NCBI RefSeq assembly: GCF_003946725.1
Contig: NZ_RHOY01000001.1
Coordinates: forward strand, 62,001 to 126,000
Reading direction: 5' to 3'
Length of the DNA: 64,000 nucleotides
From: Agrilactobacillus yilanensis
GTDB lineage: Bacteria; Bacillota; Bacilli; Lactobacillales; Lactobacillaceae
The notes beneath the pieces are model-generated. The model ran no database searches, was not told the DNA's origin, and worked only from the letters and a program-made list of their open reading frames with translations. The position numbers and the translations under genes were made by a program. Below, one piece after another: positions 46,802 through 56,448 of the stretch (position 1 is its first letter; every line of letters starts with the position of its first letter).

Positions 46802-48013
46802 TTATTTGTCAGAAATAGCAGCAATACCAGGTAATTCCTTACCTTCTAAATATTCAAGTGAAGCGCCGCCACCAGTAGAGATATGCGTGATTTGATCCGC
46901 AATACCTAATTGTTGTGCAGCTGCAGCAGAGTCACCACCGCCAATAATTGTTGTTGCGCCTGTTAATGAGCCTAAATCTTTACCAACTTCCAAAGTCCCG
47001 TTTGCAAAGTTACTCATTTCAAAAGCACCCATTGGGCCGTTCCATACGACTGTTTTAGCGCCCTTTAATTTTTCTTCAAACAAAGCGATTGATTTAGGAC
47101 CGATATCTAAGCCCATTTCGCCATCTGGAATATCTTGACCGACAACTTCAAACTTAGCATCATTAGAGAATTCAGCAGCTGCTAAATTATCAATTGGTAA
47201 GATCAATTTATCGCCAGCTTTAGCCAATAATTCTTTAGCCAAATCAACTTTGTCTGCTTCAAACAAAGATTTACCAATCTTATGGCCTTGAGCAGCTAAG
47301 AATGTATAAGCCATCCCGCCACCGATTAAAATATAATCAGATTTTGGAATTAAGTTATCAATTACACCGATTTTATCGGAAACTTTGGCACCACCTAAGA
47401 TTGTTACAAAAGGATGTACTGGGTTATCAACGGCATCACCTAAGAATTTGATTTCTTTTTCCATCAAATAGCCGGCAGCAGCTGGTTTACCAGCAGCTTT
47501 CATAGCTGTTGCAATACCAACGTTAGAAGCATGTGCACGGTGCGCTGTCCCAAAAGCATCATTGACATAGGCATCGCCTAAGCCAGCCCAGTATTCGCCC
47601 AATTTAGGATCATTTTTGCTTTCGCGTTTACCAAAATCGTTATCAATATCTTGGAAACGTGTATTTTCCATCAATAATACTTGACCATCTTCAAGTTTAT
47701 TAATTGCTGCTTCTAATTCAGCACCTTCATTTGTAGGTACAAATTCAACAGGTTTCTTCAATAATTCAGAAAGCCGTTCAGCGACTGGCCGAAGGGACAA
47801 TTCTTTTTTATCTTCGTCACTCTTAATCCGACCTAAGTGAGAAAGTAAAATTGCTTTACCACCATTGTCGATAATATATTTGATTGTTGGCAATGCTGCC
47901 ACAATACGATTATCGTTACCAATAACGCCGCCTTTAATTGGAACATTAAAGTCAACACGAACTAAAACTTTTTTATTTTTAATATCAATATCTTGAACTG
48001 TAAGTTTTGCCAA
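46802..48013 (-). CDS. pgk: Phosphoglycerate kinase
   Basis: 403 residues with the N-terminal VRVDFNVP, the hinge and the nucleotide-binding [13 protein letters not shown] segment. It transfers phosphate from 1,3-bisphosphoglycerate to ADP. The start codon is TTG at 48013, 7 bp after GGAGG. A strong terminator hairpin lies between gap and pgk, so pgk and the genes after it depend on read-through, RNA processing or a weak local promoter. Confidence 0.97.
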   Translation of the reverse strand: MAKLTVQDIDIKNKKVLVRVDFNVPIKGGVIGNDNRIVAALPTIKYIIDNGGKAILLSHLGRIKSDEDKKELSLRPVAERLSELLKKPVEFVPTNEGAELEAAINKLEDGQVLLMENTRFQDIDNDFGKRESKNDPKLGEYWAGLGDAYVNDAFGTAHRAHASNVGIATAMKAAGKPAAAGYLMEKEIKFLGDAVDNPVHPFVTILGGAKVSDKIGVIDNLIPKSDYILIGGGMAYTFLAAQGHKIGKSLFEADKVDLAKELLAKAGDKLILPIDNLAAAEFSNDAKFEVVGQDIPDGEMGLDIGPKSIALFEEKLKGAKTVVWNGPMGAFEMSNFANGTLEVGKDLGSLTGATTIIGGGDSAAAAQQLGIADQITHISTGGGASLEYLEGKELPGIAAISDK

Positions 48014-48054
48014 AATTTGACCTCCTAGATGATACTGAGCTTATCATGTCTTTA

Positions 48055-48088
48055 ACAAAAAAAGCGGAAGGAGTAACCTCCCTCCGCC
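48055..48088 (-). terminator. Intercistronic terminator between gap and pgk
   Basis: On the minus strand GCGGAGGGAG-GTTA-CTCCTTCCGC (10 bp with one G-T pair) is followed by seven T. It lies inside the glycolytic cluster. Confidence 0.9.
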
Positions 48089-48138
48089 TCAAATTTGAAC
48101 AGTTAATGCTATTAAAATTTTACTCGATCAATTAAGAA

Positions 48139-49161
48139 TTAAAGAGTAGCAAATTTCAATAAAGTACGAACCATTTGGCAAGTGAAACCATATTCGTTAT
48201 CATACCAAGCAACAGTCTTAACTAATTGGTTGTCACCAGCAGTTGTAACTTCTGTTTGTGTAGGATCAAATACAGAACCGTAAGTTGTGCCAATAATGTC
48301 AGAAGATACGATTTCATCACCATTGTAGCCGAAGCTTTCGTTGTTTTCAGTGTGTTTCTTCATTACATCGTTGACTTGGTCAGCAGTAACTTTAGTCTTC
48401 AAGATAGAAACTAATTCAGTTAATGAACCATCAACAACAGCAACACGTTGTGCATGACCTTGTAATTTACCAACTAATGAAGGAATTACAAGACCGATAG
48501 CCTTAGCAGCACCAGTGCTATGTGGAATAGTGTTAACAGCAGCAGAACGAGCGGCACGTAAGTTACCTTTACGAACTGGGCCATCTAATAACATTTGTGT
48601 AGAAGTATAAGCATGGACAGTTGTCATAGTACCAACTTCGATACCAAATTCTTCATCTAAAACAGAAGCCATTGGTGCCAAGCAGTTAGTTGTGCAAGAA
48701 CCAGCAGATACGATACGGTCATCAGCAGTTAAAATGTCATCATTTACACTGTAAACAACAGTCTTCAAGTCTTTACCAGCAGGTGCAGAAACTAAGACAC
48801 GTTTTGCCCCAGCGTCCAAATGAGCTTGTGATTTTTCTTTAGATGTGTAAAAACCAGTACATTCAAGGACGAAATCAACGCCATCATTTTTAACCCAAGG
48901 AATGTTTTGTGCTTGTGGTTCTGCATATACGTGATAAGTTTTACCATCAACGACGATAGAATCTTCAGTAGCACTTACTTCACCATCAAAAGTACCATGA
49001 GTAGAATCATATTTTAACAAATGAGCTAACATTGCAGGACTAGTTAAATCATTAATAGCTACAACTTCGATGTCAGCAGCGCCTTTACCTAATTCGTGGA
49101 TACGACGGAAAGCCAAACGACCGATACGTCCAAAACCATTAATACCAATTTTTACAGTCAT
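48139..49161 (-). CDS. gap: Glyceraldehyde-3-phosphate dehydrogenase
   Basis: 340 residues. The NAD motif is [15 protein letters not shown], the active-site Cys is in [13 protein letters not shown], and the catalytic His is in the TMTTVHAYT region. An Asp-type adenine-ribose binding segment ([10 protein letters not shown]) suggests NAD use in glycolysis. It is preceded by its regulator cggR and ended by a terminator hairpin that may make gap mRNA more abundant than that of pgk. Confidence 0.98.
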   Translation of the reverse strand: MTVKIGINGFGRIGRLAFRRIHELGKGAADIEVVAINDLTSPAMLAHLLKYDSTHGTFDGEVSATEDSIVVDGKTYHVYAEPQAQNIPWVKNDGVDFVLECTGFYTSKEKSQAHLDAGAKRVLVSAPAGKDLKTVVYSVNDDILTADDRIVSAGSCTTNCLAPMASVLDEEFGIEVGTMTTVHAYTSTQMLLDGPVRKGNLRAARSAAVNTIPHSTGAAKAIGLVIPSLVGKLQGHAQRVAVVDGSLTELVSILKTKVTADQVNDVMKKHTENNESFGYNGDEIVSSDIIGTTYGSVFDPTQTEVTTAGDNQLVKTVAWYDNEYGFTCQMVRTLLKFATL

Positions 49162-49198
49162 ACAAAAATTTCCTCCTTTAGGAAATAAGAATTTTATT

Positions 49199-50239
49199 TT
49201 AAAGGGTTACCCCTTTTAAAATCTTTTGGGCAGCACCTTCATCCGTGATCAACCACGTTTGATGGGGTGCGTTTTTCATATATGCTTGAATCGCATTAGC
49301 CTTAGAACGGCCACCAGCAACTGCAAACACATAAGGAATGTGATCAAGATCCCGAATCTGTAAACCAATTCGCGGTATCTTATAAACAACTTCACCGGCT
49401 TCGTTAAAGAAATAACCAAAAGCCTCAGCAACTGCACGTTTGTCTTTAATCATCTGAATTTCGCTTGGCGACATATCTCGCCGCTTAGCCATCAGCGTCG
49501 CTTCCCCAATACTATGTAACACCGTATTGCAACGACTGATTAAATCTAATACATCTTGTACAGAAGGTTCTTGGAGCAACGTTTTATAAGTTTTTTTGCT
49601 AACGTGCTCTGGGACATATAACATACGATGGCTGCCACCTGTGCGTTTTGCCATCGCCGCAGATACGGTATTAGCTTGAATATCCACAGCCTCACCAATA
49701 CCACCACGTGCAGGGACGAAAATCAACTGACGGCCAACTGCTAACTTCGGTGTCAGCTTTTTGGCAACGTGTGCCATTGTTGTCCCACCCATTACAGCAA
49801 TGATGTTTTCTTTGTCAGGCAATAGCAGCGACAAAGTTTCATTAACCAAATGGCCCATATCCTTTAATACTCTGGGGTGATCATCACTGTCACCAGCGAT
49901 AATCAACACGTGATCAATCCCTAGTATATCCATTAACTGTTTTTCTTGTTGATGAACATCTAGAATCTGACTCATAAAGCCTTCTAAACCATTTAAAGCT
50001 TCTTGACCGGTATCGGTTAACACCATGCCTGATTTAGAAGAGTTAATCAAACCTTGAGCTTTTAAAAAATCCGTTTCGGTCCGCAATGTCCGTTCGCTCA
50101 TATCTAGTTTGATTGCTAATACACGTCTGCCAACAGGTTGCATCCAGCCGATATGTTGTAGAATATAATATCTTCGGCGAATAACCTCAAGAAAATCTGG
50201 TGCAATGGTCTCTATCCAAGTTAATTCTTCATGCATCAT
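49199..50239 (-). CDS. cggR: Central glycolytic genes regulator CggR
   Basis: 346 residues of the SorC/DeoR-like sugar-binding regulator family: an N-terminal helix-turn-helix ([26 protein letters not shown]) and a phosphosugar-binding domain ([21 protein letters not shown]). In B. subtilis it represses the gapA operon and is released by fructose-1,6-bisphosphate. It is first in the cluster with gap 37 bp downstream. The two tandem ATG codons at the start leave the exact initiation codon open. Confidence 0.95.
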   Translation of the reverse strand: MMHEELTWIETIAPDFLEVIRRRYYILQHIGWMQPVGRRVLAIKLDMSERTLRTETDFLKAQGLINSSKSGMVLTDTGQEALNGLEGFMSQILDVHQQEKQLMDILGIDHVLIIAGDSDDHPRVLKDMGHLVNETLSLLLPDKENIIAVMGGTTMAHVAKKLTPKLAVGRQLIFVPARGGIGEAVDIQANTVSAAMAKRTGGSHRMLYVPEHVSKKTYKTLLQEPSVQDVLDLISRCNTVLHSIGEATLMAKRRDMSPSEIQMIKDKRAVAEAFGYFFNEAGEVVYKIPRIGLQIRDLDHIPYVFAVAGGRSKANAIQAYMKNAPHQTWLITDEGAAQKILKGVTL

Positions 50240-50310
50240 TGCTCCGCCTTCCAGTGGGACGGCAAACGACCATATGTGTCATTTTAAGACCCATACTTTG
50301 TAAAAATAAA

Positions 50311-50342
50311 AGGGAATAAATATATTAATTTTCTCATTCCCT
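50311..50342. promoter_or_regulatory. Inverted repeat in the cggR leader, possible operator
   Basis: AGGGAAT and ATTCCCT are separated by 18 bp and lie 10-40 bp downstream of the cggR promoter start. The repeat could be an operator (for CggR itself) or, with the T-rich tail on the minus strand, an attenuator hairpin. Confidence 0.4.
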
Positions 50343-50354
50343 GACAACAACATT

Positions 50355-50383
50355 AGTATAACAGTCCCTTTCTGCTTTTGCAA
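50355..50383 (-). promoter_or_regulatory. Promoter of cggR-gap
   Basis: TTGCAA (50383-50378), a 17-bp spacer and TATACT (50360-50355) on the minus strand. A GGGAC motif, reminiscent of B. subtilis CggR half-sites, lies in the spacer. Confidence 0.7.
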
Positions 50384-50428
50384 GCTCTACGACCAGAAAA
50401 CATATAAAAGTTCCTTATCCCTTGATGC

Positions 50429-52066
50429 TTAAGGGTTTAATACGCTTACATACACCCATACCATCTTATAATAACCCCCTTTTTCTTTGAAAGATTTCAT
50501 GACACTTTTCAACTCAGAAAAGCGGTCAGAAATCACGCCATTATGGTATTTTAGGTTGTTCATTTTCAGTTGTAGCGGGTCGCTTATTGTCCAAATATAG
50601 ACTTTTTTGTGATTTTTCAAAATTTTATTTGCGGTCTTTAAATCGTAACTATTACCCTCAATCGAATAAAAATCAGCAGCAAGTTTAGGCATGCCCCAAT
50701 ATGTGAATGGTACAATATAGCCTACCGATTGTGCCGGTGCTTGTTGTTTGACAGCCTGAACTATTTTAGGATCACTGCTATGAATTAACGCACCATTAGC
50801 TTTTAACTGGTCTTGATAGCGATTCAAAAACGCCTGAACAAATTTATTTTTATTTTGTGTTGGTACTGTTTTTAGTTCCACTAATAATTTTTGATGCTGC
50901 TGCTGGGCCGTCGTTAAATAAGCATCAAAACTGCTTAAACGGGCTTGATAGCCATTTGTTCTGGCTTGTAGTCGCCTCAGTTGTGCCAGCGTATAATCTT
51001 CCACCGCCCCTTTTTGCCCTGTCAATCGCTGTAACTTATGATCATGGATCACAATAAACTTTTGATCTTTTGTGTAACGCACATCCATTTCAACATAATC
51101 TGGATGCGCTTTAGCTGTCCGTTTTAAAGTACTGATGCTATTTTCAACCCCATTTGTACCATTCAATCCCTTATGTGCCAGCCACGCATTAGATTTAGCC
51201 GACACTGTACTTTGAGGCAGCCATAACAACAAAGCCAGCATTAACACACTACATTGGCTTAAAAATCGAATATCAGGCTGCTTTTTTGCCACAATATATA
51301 TTTTTTTGCCCAATAACTTTTGCCACCACCAGAGTCCTAAGGTCCAGCGAACGGCCCGCATAATGATCAAACTTAGCCATAATCCTTTAGCACCCAACAG
51401 GCCTATAAAAGCGACACCGGCCGCAATAATGATATAAATAAATGCTAATTTTAGGGTAACCCACGCCATTTTAACTGGAAATTGATGAATCCGCCGTTGC
51501 AAACCCATGCGATGCATCACAAGCCAGTAAATACCGATATACATCAAAATAAGACCACTGATAACTGGCTTGATAGTCCCTGAGCCTCGAATAAAATACA
51601 GATAAGCTTCGGTGAATCGAAAAGTCGCAAAATAATCTTGCATCACTAAAAAACTCGACAATGGCAAACAAATTAGCCACAGACCTAATAACTGAATGAC
51701 ATTTCTTAAGATTAATTTGTTTTTCATTTCTATCCAGAATATTTTTAAGCTTCTTGTATTAAAATTATGGGTCGAAAAAAACGGTAGGCCTATCAATAAT
51801 AAGCCTAACTGGCAGATAAGCAGGCCTATAAAACAGAGTGTGACACTATAGAATAAAATGGCTCCTCCAAGATGCTGCTGAAAAAGATACCACGGTCGAA
51901 CTAAGTCTGAAATTGCGAATTGGTAATATGTAATAATCATTAAACTGATACTTTTGTATAATTTTTGAAGTATTATGTTAAAAAGAAAATTAATTGCTAA
52001 ATCATAGCAAATTACCGACCAATTCACGTTTTGTCGCCTTTTTAAAGTTTTTATATCTGTAGCCAT
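50429..52066 (-). CDS. Glycerophosphodiester phosphodiesterase with membrane domain
   Basis: 545 residues. The first roughly 300 hold about six to eight membrane helices (GDPD membrane-domain type), and the last 250 form a GDPD TIM barrel: AHKGLNGTNGVENSISTL (His and Glu of the active site), VEMDVRYTKDQKFIVIHDHKLQRLTG, and LLVELK. It would cleave glycerophosphodiesters at the outer membrane face, possibly lipoteichoic acid glycerol-phosphate or lipid head groups. It is not linked to glycerol transport genes. It starts 64 bp from a divergent tRNA gene. Confidence 0.9.
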   Translation of the reverse strand: MATDIKTLKRRQNVNWSVICYDLAINFLFNIILQKLYKSISLMIITYYQFAISDLVRPWYLFQQHLGGAILFYSVTLCFIGLLICQLGLLLIGLPFFSTHNFNTRSLKIFWIEMKNKLILRNVIQLLGLWLICLPLSSFLVMQDYFATFRFTEAYLYFIRGSGTIKPVISGLILMYIGIYWLVMHRMGLQRRIHQFPVKMAWVTLKLAFIYIIIAAGVAFIGLLGAKGLWLSLIIMRAVRWTLGLWWWQKLLGKKIYIVAKKQPDIRFLSQCSVLMLALLLWLPQSTVSAKSNAWLAHKGLNGTNGVENSISTLKRTAKAHPDYVEMDVRYTKDQKFIVIHDHKLQRLTGQKGAVEDYTLAQLRRLQARTNGYQARLSSFDAYLTTAQQQHQKLLVELKTVPTQNKNKFVQAFLNRYQDQLKANGALIHSSDPKIVQAVKQQAPAQSVGYIVPFTYWGMPKLAADFYSIEGNSYDLKTANKILKNHKKVYIWTISDPLQLKMNNLKYHNGVISDRFSELKSVMKSFKEKGGYYKMVWVYVSVLNP

Positions 52067-52088
52067 TTAAATTACCCCAAATTTAATG

Positions 52089-52117
52089 TTGAAAAATTTA
52101 TATTTTAATGCTATCAT
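52089..52117 (+). promoter_or_regulatory. Promoter of tRNA-Arg
   Basis: TTGAAA (52089-52094), a 17-bp spacer and TATCAT (52112-52117) put the start about 6 bp before the tRNA. Confidence 0.7.
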
Positions 52118-52129
52118 TTTAAAAGTAAT

Positions 52130-52200
52130 GCGCCGTTAGTGTAATGGATCGCACGTAGGATTCCGGTTCCTGAAATGGGGGTTCGACTCCCCCATGGCGC
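52130..52200 (+). tRNA. tRNA-Arg (anticodon CCG)
   Basis: 71 bases fold as a cloverleaf: acceptor GCGCCGT/ATGGCGC, D stem GTGT/GCAC, anticodon loop TTCCGGT (CCG, reading CGG), and T arm GGGGG-TTCGACT-CCCCC. The 3' CCA is not encoded. The gene is transcribed alone. Confidence 0.96.
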
Positions 52201-52226
52201 ATAAGTAGTATACATTGATTATCAAT

Positions 52227-52248
52227 AGCTATCAAATCATTGATAGCT
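52227..52248 (+). repeat. Hairpin in the tRNA-Arg 3' trailer
   Basis: AGCTATCAA-ATCA-TTGATAGCT, a perfect 9-bp stem without a T run, lies 27 bp after the tRNA and about 80 bp before the terminator. Confidence 0.6.
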
Positions 52249-52329
52249 CGGCTAATCATTAGTTAGGCGTCACAGTGAGTCACGACGATATTAAGTGTCT
52301 GACTGGACCCGGTACATAATTTTAGATTA

Positions 52330-52361
52330 TAGACTCCCATATATAGGGGGTCTATTTTTTT
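52330..52361 (+). terminator. Terminator of tRNA-Arg
   Basis: A 9-bp stem (TAGACTCCC with GGGGGTCTA, one G-T pair), a 7-base ATATATA loop and seven T. It is 130 bp after the tRNA, leaving an unusually long trailer. From here to 52488 I see nothing recognisable. Confidence 0.9.
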
Positions 52362-52487
52362 GTAAGACAATCGTTACGTTGATTGCAAAATTTGGGGAAT
52401 TACGCTTCCAGTGCTTCAAGGGACCGTATTAATGTGTGAATCAACTCATCTTTTATCTATTTTAAAATTTCAACGTTAACCGGTCGC

Positions 52488-52543
52488 CCATTAAAAATAC
52501 GTTAAGGCCTTTAAGCAGTTGCTTTTGGCTTTAACGTATTTAA
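52488..52543 (-). terminator. Terminator of the XRE regulator gene
   Basis: A nearly perfect 15-bp stem (AAATACGTTAAGGCC with GGCTTTAACGTATTT) and a T run on the minus strand lie 28 bp after the stop; A/T runs on the other side could make it bidirectional. Confidence 0.85.
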
Positions 52544-52570
52544 CAAAAAAATATTTTTCCTACCTATATA

Positions 52571-53209
52571 TTAGTTTGCTTGCTCATTATTTCTCAATTT
52601 TTTGGGAAATATGAAAAAGACAAGCATCCCTGTAACTATAACCAAGCTGTGAATGGTGCTGCCGATACTATATCCAAGATCATAAGCATCGCCGCTAATA
52701 TTCAATGAAGCGGTAACTAAAACCACAACAATAGCCGCAAGCATTATTAATCCCTTTTTCAGTATTTGTCTTGATGGGGCCTCGGTTAAAACGATGTAGC
52801 GTAGTACAAAAAAGATAACAATATCAATTAATAACAGGCCAGTAACCACATTACTGAGATGGATCAACCCTTCAATCTGCATAAAACGCCCTAATAACGC
52901 CGTTATAGCCCAAACAAACCAAAGTATAATATCACCTATATAGCTCACTTCTAAAATTTTTACAGCGTTTCTACTAAACTTGCCCTGTGTTTCTAAGTGT
53001 TGCATCATGTCATCATCCTCTCGTAAAAGGACGTCTAATGAAACTTTGTAAAGATCACTTAAAGCCACAAGCTTCTGAATATCCGGATAACTGCGTTCAT
53101 TTTCCCAGCTTGAAATTGTTTGCCGAGAAAGGTTTAATTCACGCGCTACCATTTCTTGGGTCATCCCCTTTTTACTTCTTTCTTGCTTTAAGCGTATACC
53201 AAATTTCAT
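52571..53209 (-). CDS. Membrane-anchored XRE family transcriptional regulator
   Basis: 212 residues. A helix-turn-helix (MTQEMVARELNLSRQTISSWENERSYPD, about residues 16-43) is followed by about four membrane helices (residues 93-205). The DNA-binding domain is cytoplasmic and the rest lies in the membrane. Such proteins may sense membrane or cell-surface stress; the signal and targets are unknown. It is not linked to an obvious target gene. The ribosome binding site is AAAGGAAG. Confidence 0.87.
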   Translation of the reverse strand: MKFGIRLKQERSKKGMTQEMVARELNLSRQTISSWENERSYPDIQKLVALSDLYKVSLDVLLREDDDMMQHLETQGKFSRNAVKILEVSYIGDIILWFVWAITALLGRFMQIEGLIHLSNVVTGLLLIDIVIFFVLRYIVLTEAPSRQILKKGLIMLAAIVVVLVTASLNISGDAYDLGYSIGSTIHSLVIVTGMLVFFIFPKKLRNNEQAN

Positions 53210-53321
53210 TCAAATCTTCCTTTCACGATTAACATAGCTCAAATAGTCCCCTCTGCCTAGCAAAGTATCTAAGCTTTGCGTAAAAACGGCCCTGCCAAGT
53301 AGCTTAGCATCTAAAGATTTG

Positions 53322-53370
53322 CAAAAAAAGAAGTTGTCCCAAGTATTTATCCACTTGTGGACAACTTCTA
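53322..53370 (-). terminator. Terminator of glnPH-glnQ
   Basis: An 11-bp perfect stem (AGAAGTTGTCC with GGACAACTTCT) plus an inner CAAGT/ACTTG pair is followed on the minus strand by seven T. Confidence 0.92.
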
Positions 53371-53375
53371 ATTTA

Positions 53376-54116
53376 TTAGACGTTCAGAACTTTATTTAAG
53401 AAATCTTGTAACCGTTCATTTTTTGGATGTTCAAAAACTTCTTCAGGCGTGCCTCTTTCCAGAATTTTACCTTGATCTACGAAAATAACCCGATCAGCAA
53501 CTTCTTTAGCGAAGCCCATTTCATGGGTTACCACAACCATGGTCATCCCCTCTTTGGCCAAATCCTTCATAACTTCCAAAACATCCCCAACCATTTCTGG
53601 ATCTAAAGCACTGGTTGGTTCATCAAACAACATAATATCTGGCTTCATTGCTAACGCTCTAGCAATGGCTACCCGCTGTTTTTGACCCCCGGATAAGGAC
53701 TGAACTTTTGCATCAAACTTATCTTCTAAACCAACAGAAGCCAACAGCTTTTTAGCCTGTGCCTCAGCACCAGCCTTATTAAACCCCTTTAACTCCATCG
53801 GTGCTAATGTAATGTTATCTGCAACAGATAGATTATTGAATAAGTTAAAATGTTGGAACACCATGCCGATATCTTGACGTACCCGGTTAATATCTGCTTT
53901 AGGATCGCCAATATCCACATTATCCACAATAATTTGTCCAGAAGTAGGTTCTTCTAAGCGGTTTAAGCAACGTAATAAAGTACTTTTCCCAGATCCAGAT
54001 GGGCCGATGATTACAACCACTTCATTTGCACCAATATTTAAATCAATGCCTTTTAAAACATGATTTTCACCGTAGCTCTTCTTTAAATCTGTTACTTTTA
54101 TTTTTAAATCACTCAT
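53376..54116 (-). CDS. glnQ: Amino-acid (glutamine-type) ABC transporter ATPase
   Basis: About 246 residues. Walker [10 protein letters not shown], signature LSGGQKQR, Walker [18 protein letters not shown], switch VVTHEMGF. These are typical of GlnQ/HisP-type ATPases. The start is the ATG at 54116, 5 bp after GGAG; it overlaps the end of glnPH by 4 bp (ATGA). It energises the GlnPH importer. Confidence 0.95.
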   Translation of the reverse strand: MSDLKIKVTDLKKSYGENHVLKGIDLNIGANEVVVIIGPSGSGKSTLLRCLNRLEEPTSGQIIVDNVDIGDPKADINRVRQDIGMVFQHFNLFNNLSVADNITLAPMELKGFNKAGAEAQAKKLLASVGLEDKFDAKVQSLSGGQKQRVAIARALAMKPDIMLFDEPTSALDPEMVGDVLEVMKDLAKEGMTMVVVTHEMGFAKEVADRVIFVDQGKILERGTPEEVFEHPKNERLQDFLNKVLNV

Positions 54117-55549
54117 GCATTCATTCTCCTTTGAACCCAATTAGATAACCAAGTCAATAAGGTGATTAACACTAAATAGGTTAGTGCAATAATTGTCCAA
54201 ACTTTAAAGCCTTCTAAGTTACGGGCAATAATGATTTTCCCTGTTTGTGTTAATTCTAATAGACCAATCACTGAAAGAATAGACGTATCTTTTAAAGTAA
54301 TGATAAATTGGTTAATGAAGGATGGTACCATAATTCGAATCCCTTGCGGTAAAATAACTTTACGCATAGATTTACCATACGGCAGGCCTAAGCTTCGTGC
54401 TGCTTCCATTTGCCCGTTGTCTACGGCTTCAATCCCACCTTTGACAAAGGCTGCTGTGTACGCCCCTTCATTTAAGGTTAATGTGATAATCCCAGCGACA
54501 AAGGCCGGAATTTTGTTACCTGTTAAACTTGGCACCCCGGTGTAAATAAACAAGGCCAATACTAGTAATGGCATCCCCCGGAAAATATAGATTAACGTGC
54601 TGGAGAGCCCTTTACTGAACTTGTTAGGTGCAACACCTAACAAACCAACAATAATCCCAAAAATAGTCGCGAATATAATCGATACTAAGGTTAACCAAAT
54701 TGTTTCTTTAAAGCCATCCCATAGGGCACTACCGTTTTGTTTAATTAAACCGATAAATGTCCGTGATTCTGTTTTTTTGGTGTTTGTGGCACCTAAGTAT
54801 TTTTCAGTAATTTTTTTATATTGACCATTTGCTCTTAAGTTGGTCAATCCTGTATTAAACGCTGCTAATAATTCTTTATTTTGCCCTTTTTTAACAGCAA
54901 ACCCATAATCGCCTTTTTCGGCAGGTTCAGTCACAATCTTTAATTTTGTGCCTTGTTTGATCCCGTACTGCATAACCGGTGAATCTTCAAAACAAGCCAC
55001 TGAATTTCCGGTTGTCACATCTTGATACATATTATTAGAATCATCGAACGTTACAACTTTAAAACCATACTTTGCTTTGATGCTATTTGCATAATCTGCC
55101 CCAGCTGTCCCGGTCTTTACAGCAACTCTTTGACCCTTTAATTGACTGAGTTTTGTTATTTTACTATTTTGTGCAACAGCCATTACAACCCCAGATTGAA
55201 AATATGATTTAGAAAAATCAAATTTCGCTTTTCGTTCATCTGTAATGGACATTCCGGCAATTACGCCGTCAATTTGACCGGAGTCTAACGCTTGGACCGC
55301 AGCATTAAAGCCTAAAGGTTTAATCTGCACTTTAAAGCCTTGATCCTTGGCAATTGCCCGAATCAAATCCATATCAATACCTACGTACTCGTTTTGATCA
55401 TTGGCAAACTCAAACGGCGGAAAAGTAACATCCGTCCCAATTGTGTAGGTTTTTTCAGCTGCTTGAGCTGTTTCAGCTGGTTTAATAAACCCAATAAAAC
55501 CAATTAAACACACAACAAGTCCAAGTGATTTCAATAGCCACTTCTTCAT
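54113..55549 (-). CDS. Fused substrate-binding protein and permease of an amino-acid ABC transporter
   Basis: 478 residues: a signal/anchor helix, a polar amino-acid binding domain (about residues 30-255; [33 protein letters not shown]), then a permease of the HisM type (about 265-478, with [21 protein letters not shown]). Such SBP-permease fusions are common in lactic acid bacteria and usually import glutamine/glutamate or related amino acids. There is one extracellular binding domain per chain. glnQ follows. Confidence 0.94.
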   Translation of the reverse strand: MKKWLLKSLGLVVCLIGFIGFIKPAETAQAAEKTYTIGTDVTFPPFEFANDQNEYVGIDMDLIRAIAKDQGFKVQIKPLGFNAAVQALDSGQIDGVIAGMSITDERKAKFDFSKSYFQSGVVMAVAQNSKITKLSQLKGQRVAVKTGTAGADYANSIKAKYGFKVVTFDDSNNMYQDVTTGNSVACFEDSPVMQYGIKQGTKLKIVTEPAEKGDYGFAVKKGQNKELLAAFNTGLTNLRANGQYKKITEKYLGATNTKKTESRTFIGLIKQNGSALWDGFKETIWLTLVSIIFATIFGIIVGLLGVAPNKFSKGLSSTLIYIFRGMPLLVLALFIYTGVPSLTGNKIPAFVAGIITLTLNEGAYTAAFVKGGIEAVDNGQMEAARSLGLPYGKSMRKVILPQGIRIMVPSFINQFIITLKDTSILSVIGLLELTQTGKIIIARNLEGFKVWTIIALTYLVLITLLTWLSNWVQRRMNA

Positions 55550-55716
55550 AACTTACCTCCTAAAATCTGACCATGTCATAAAACATGACAAATGCACTTA
55601 CCTATCATAGCAAAAATTATTTAAAATGTATAGATTTTATTTTTAGACCATTTCTAAGACTTACGACCGATTATTAGAAATAATCGCTATTTTTTTGCAA
55701 AAATAAGCGAATATCA

Positions 55717-55746
55717 TTTGACCTGATGCCATTATTATGGTAAATT
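55717..55746 (+). promoter_or_regulatory. Promoter of clpP with a CtsR-type half-box
   Basis: TTGACC (55718-55723), a 17-bp spacer and TAAATT (55741-55746). The -35 lies in TTTGACC, which is one CtsR heptad; no second heptad follows at the usual spacing. Confidence 0.6.
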
Positions 55747-55772
55747 TAGCACTGTACTAGTGAGAGTGCTAA
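55746..55772 (+). promoter_or_regulatory. CIRCE element (HrcA operator) upstream of clpP
   Basis: TTAGCACTG, nine bases, then GAGTGCTAA. This is the CIRCE consensus (TTAGCACTC-N9-GAGTGCTAA) with one mismatch. It overlaps the clpP start site. Confidence 0.88.
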
Positions 55773-55796
55773 AATTTGAATTTAGGAGGTTCGTTT

Positions 55797-56387
55797 ATGC
55801 TTGTACCTACAGTTATTGAACAATCCGCAAGAGGCGAACGCGCTTATGATATTTACTCACGTCTGCTTAAAGACCGCATCATTATGCTTTCAGGTGAAGT
55901 AAATGATCAAATGGCAAATTCTATCATTGCACAATTGCTCTTCTTAGATGCCCAAGATTCTGAAAAAGATATCTATATTTATATTAATTCTCCTGGTGGT
56001 GTGATCACTTCTGGTTTGGCTATTTTGGATACAATGAATTTTGTCAAAGCAGATGTTCAAACAATCGCTATGGGCATGGCAGCTTCAATGGCTAGTGTTT
56101 TATTAGCCGGCGGTACGAAGGGCAAACGTTTTGCATTACCGCATTCAACTGTTTTGATTCACCAGCCTTCTGGTGGTGCTCAAGGTCAACAGACTGAAAT
56201 TGAAATTGCAGCCCAAGAAATCTTGAAAACTAGAAAATTGATGAATCAAATTTTAGCAGATGCCACGGGCCAATCTTTTGAAACAATTCAAAAAGATACC
56301 GAACGTGATAACTACTTGAATGCTGAAGAAGCTAAAGCTTACGGCTTAATTGACCATATTATGACCAACAAACCTACAGCTAGCTAA
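55797..56387 (+). CDS. clpP: ATP-dependent Clp protease proteolytic subunit
   Basis: 196 residues. The start is the ATG at 55797 (MLVPTVIEQ), 7 bp after GGAGG. Catalytic triad: Ser97 in GMAASMAS, His122 in LIHQPSGG, and an Asp near residue 170. It degrades unfolded and regulatory proteins with ClpX/ClpC-type ATPases. The promoter region carries a CIRCE element and a CtsR heptad, so it is probably controlled by both HrcA and CtsR. Confidence 0.97.
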   Translation: MLVPTVIEQSARGERAYDIYSRLLKDRIIMLSGEVNDQMANSIIAQLLFLDAQDSEKDIYIYINSPGGVITSGLAILDTMNFVKADVQTIAMGMAASMASVLLAGGTKGKRFALPHSTVLIHQPSGGAQGQQTEIEIAAQEILKTRKLMNQILADATGQSFETIQKDTERDNYLNAEEAKAYGLIDHIMTNKPTAS

Positions 56388-56406
56388 TTAACGCTTGATA
56401 ATATTT

Positions 56407-56443
56407 AAAGGACCAAGTTGAAAATTCGACTTGGTCCTTTTTG
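56407..56443. terminator. Terminator between clpP and the MarR gene
   Basis: A 12-bp perfect outer stem (AAAGGACCAAGT and its complement) is followed by T on the plus strand. It lies between two convergent genes. Confidence 0.92.
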
Positions 56444-56448
56444 TGTGT

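Noticed and set aside
48014-48054. A promoter for pgk (TTGTTA-18-TATCAT)
   Set aside because: The start site would fall inside the ribosome binding site, leaving almost no leader, so it is unlikely to work.
52130-52570. An integrated element at tRNA-Arg
   Set aside because: No integrase and no repeat of the tRNA 3' end was found within the window, so no attachment site can be claimed.
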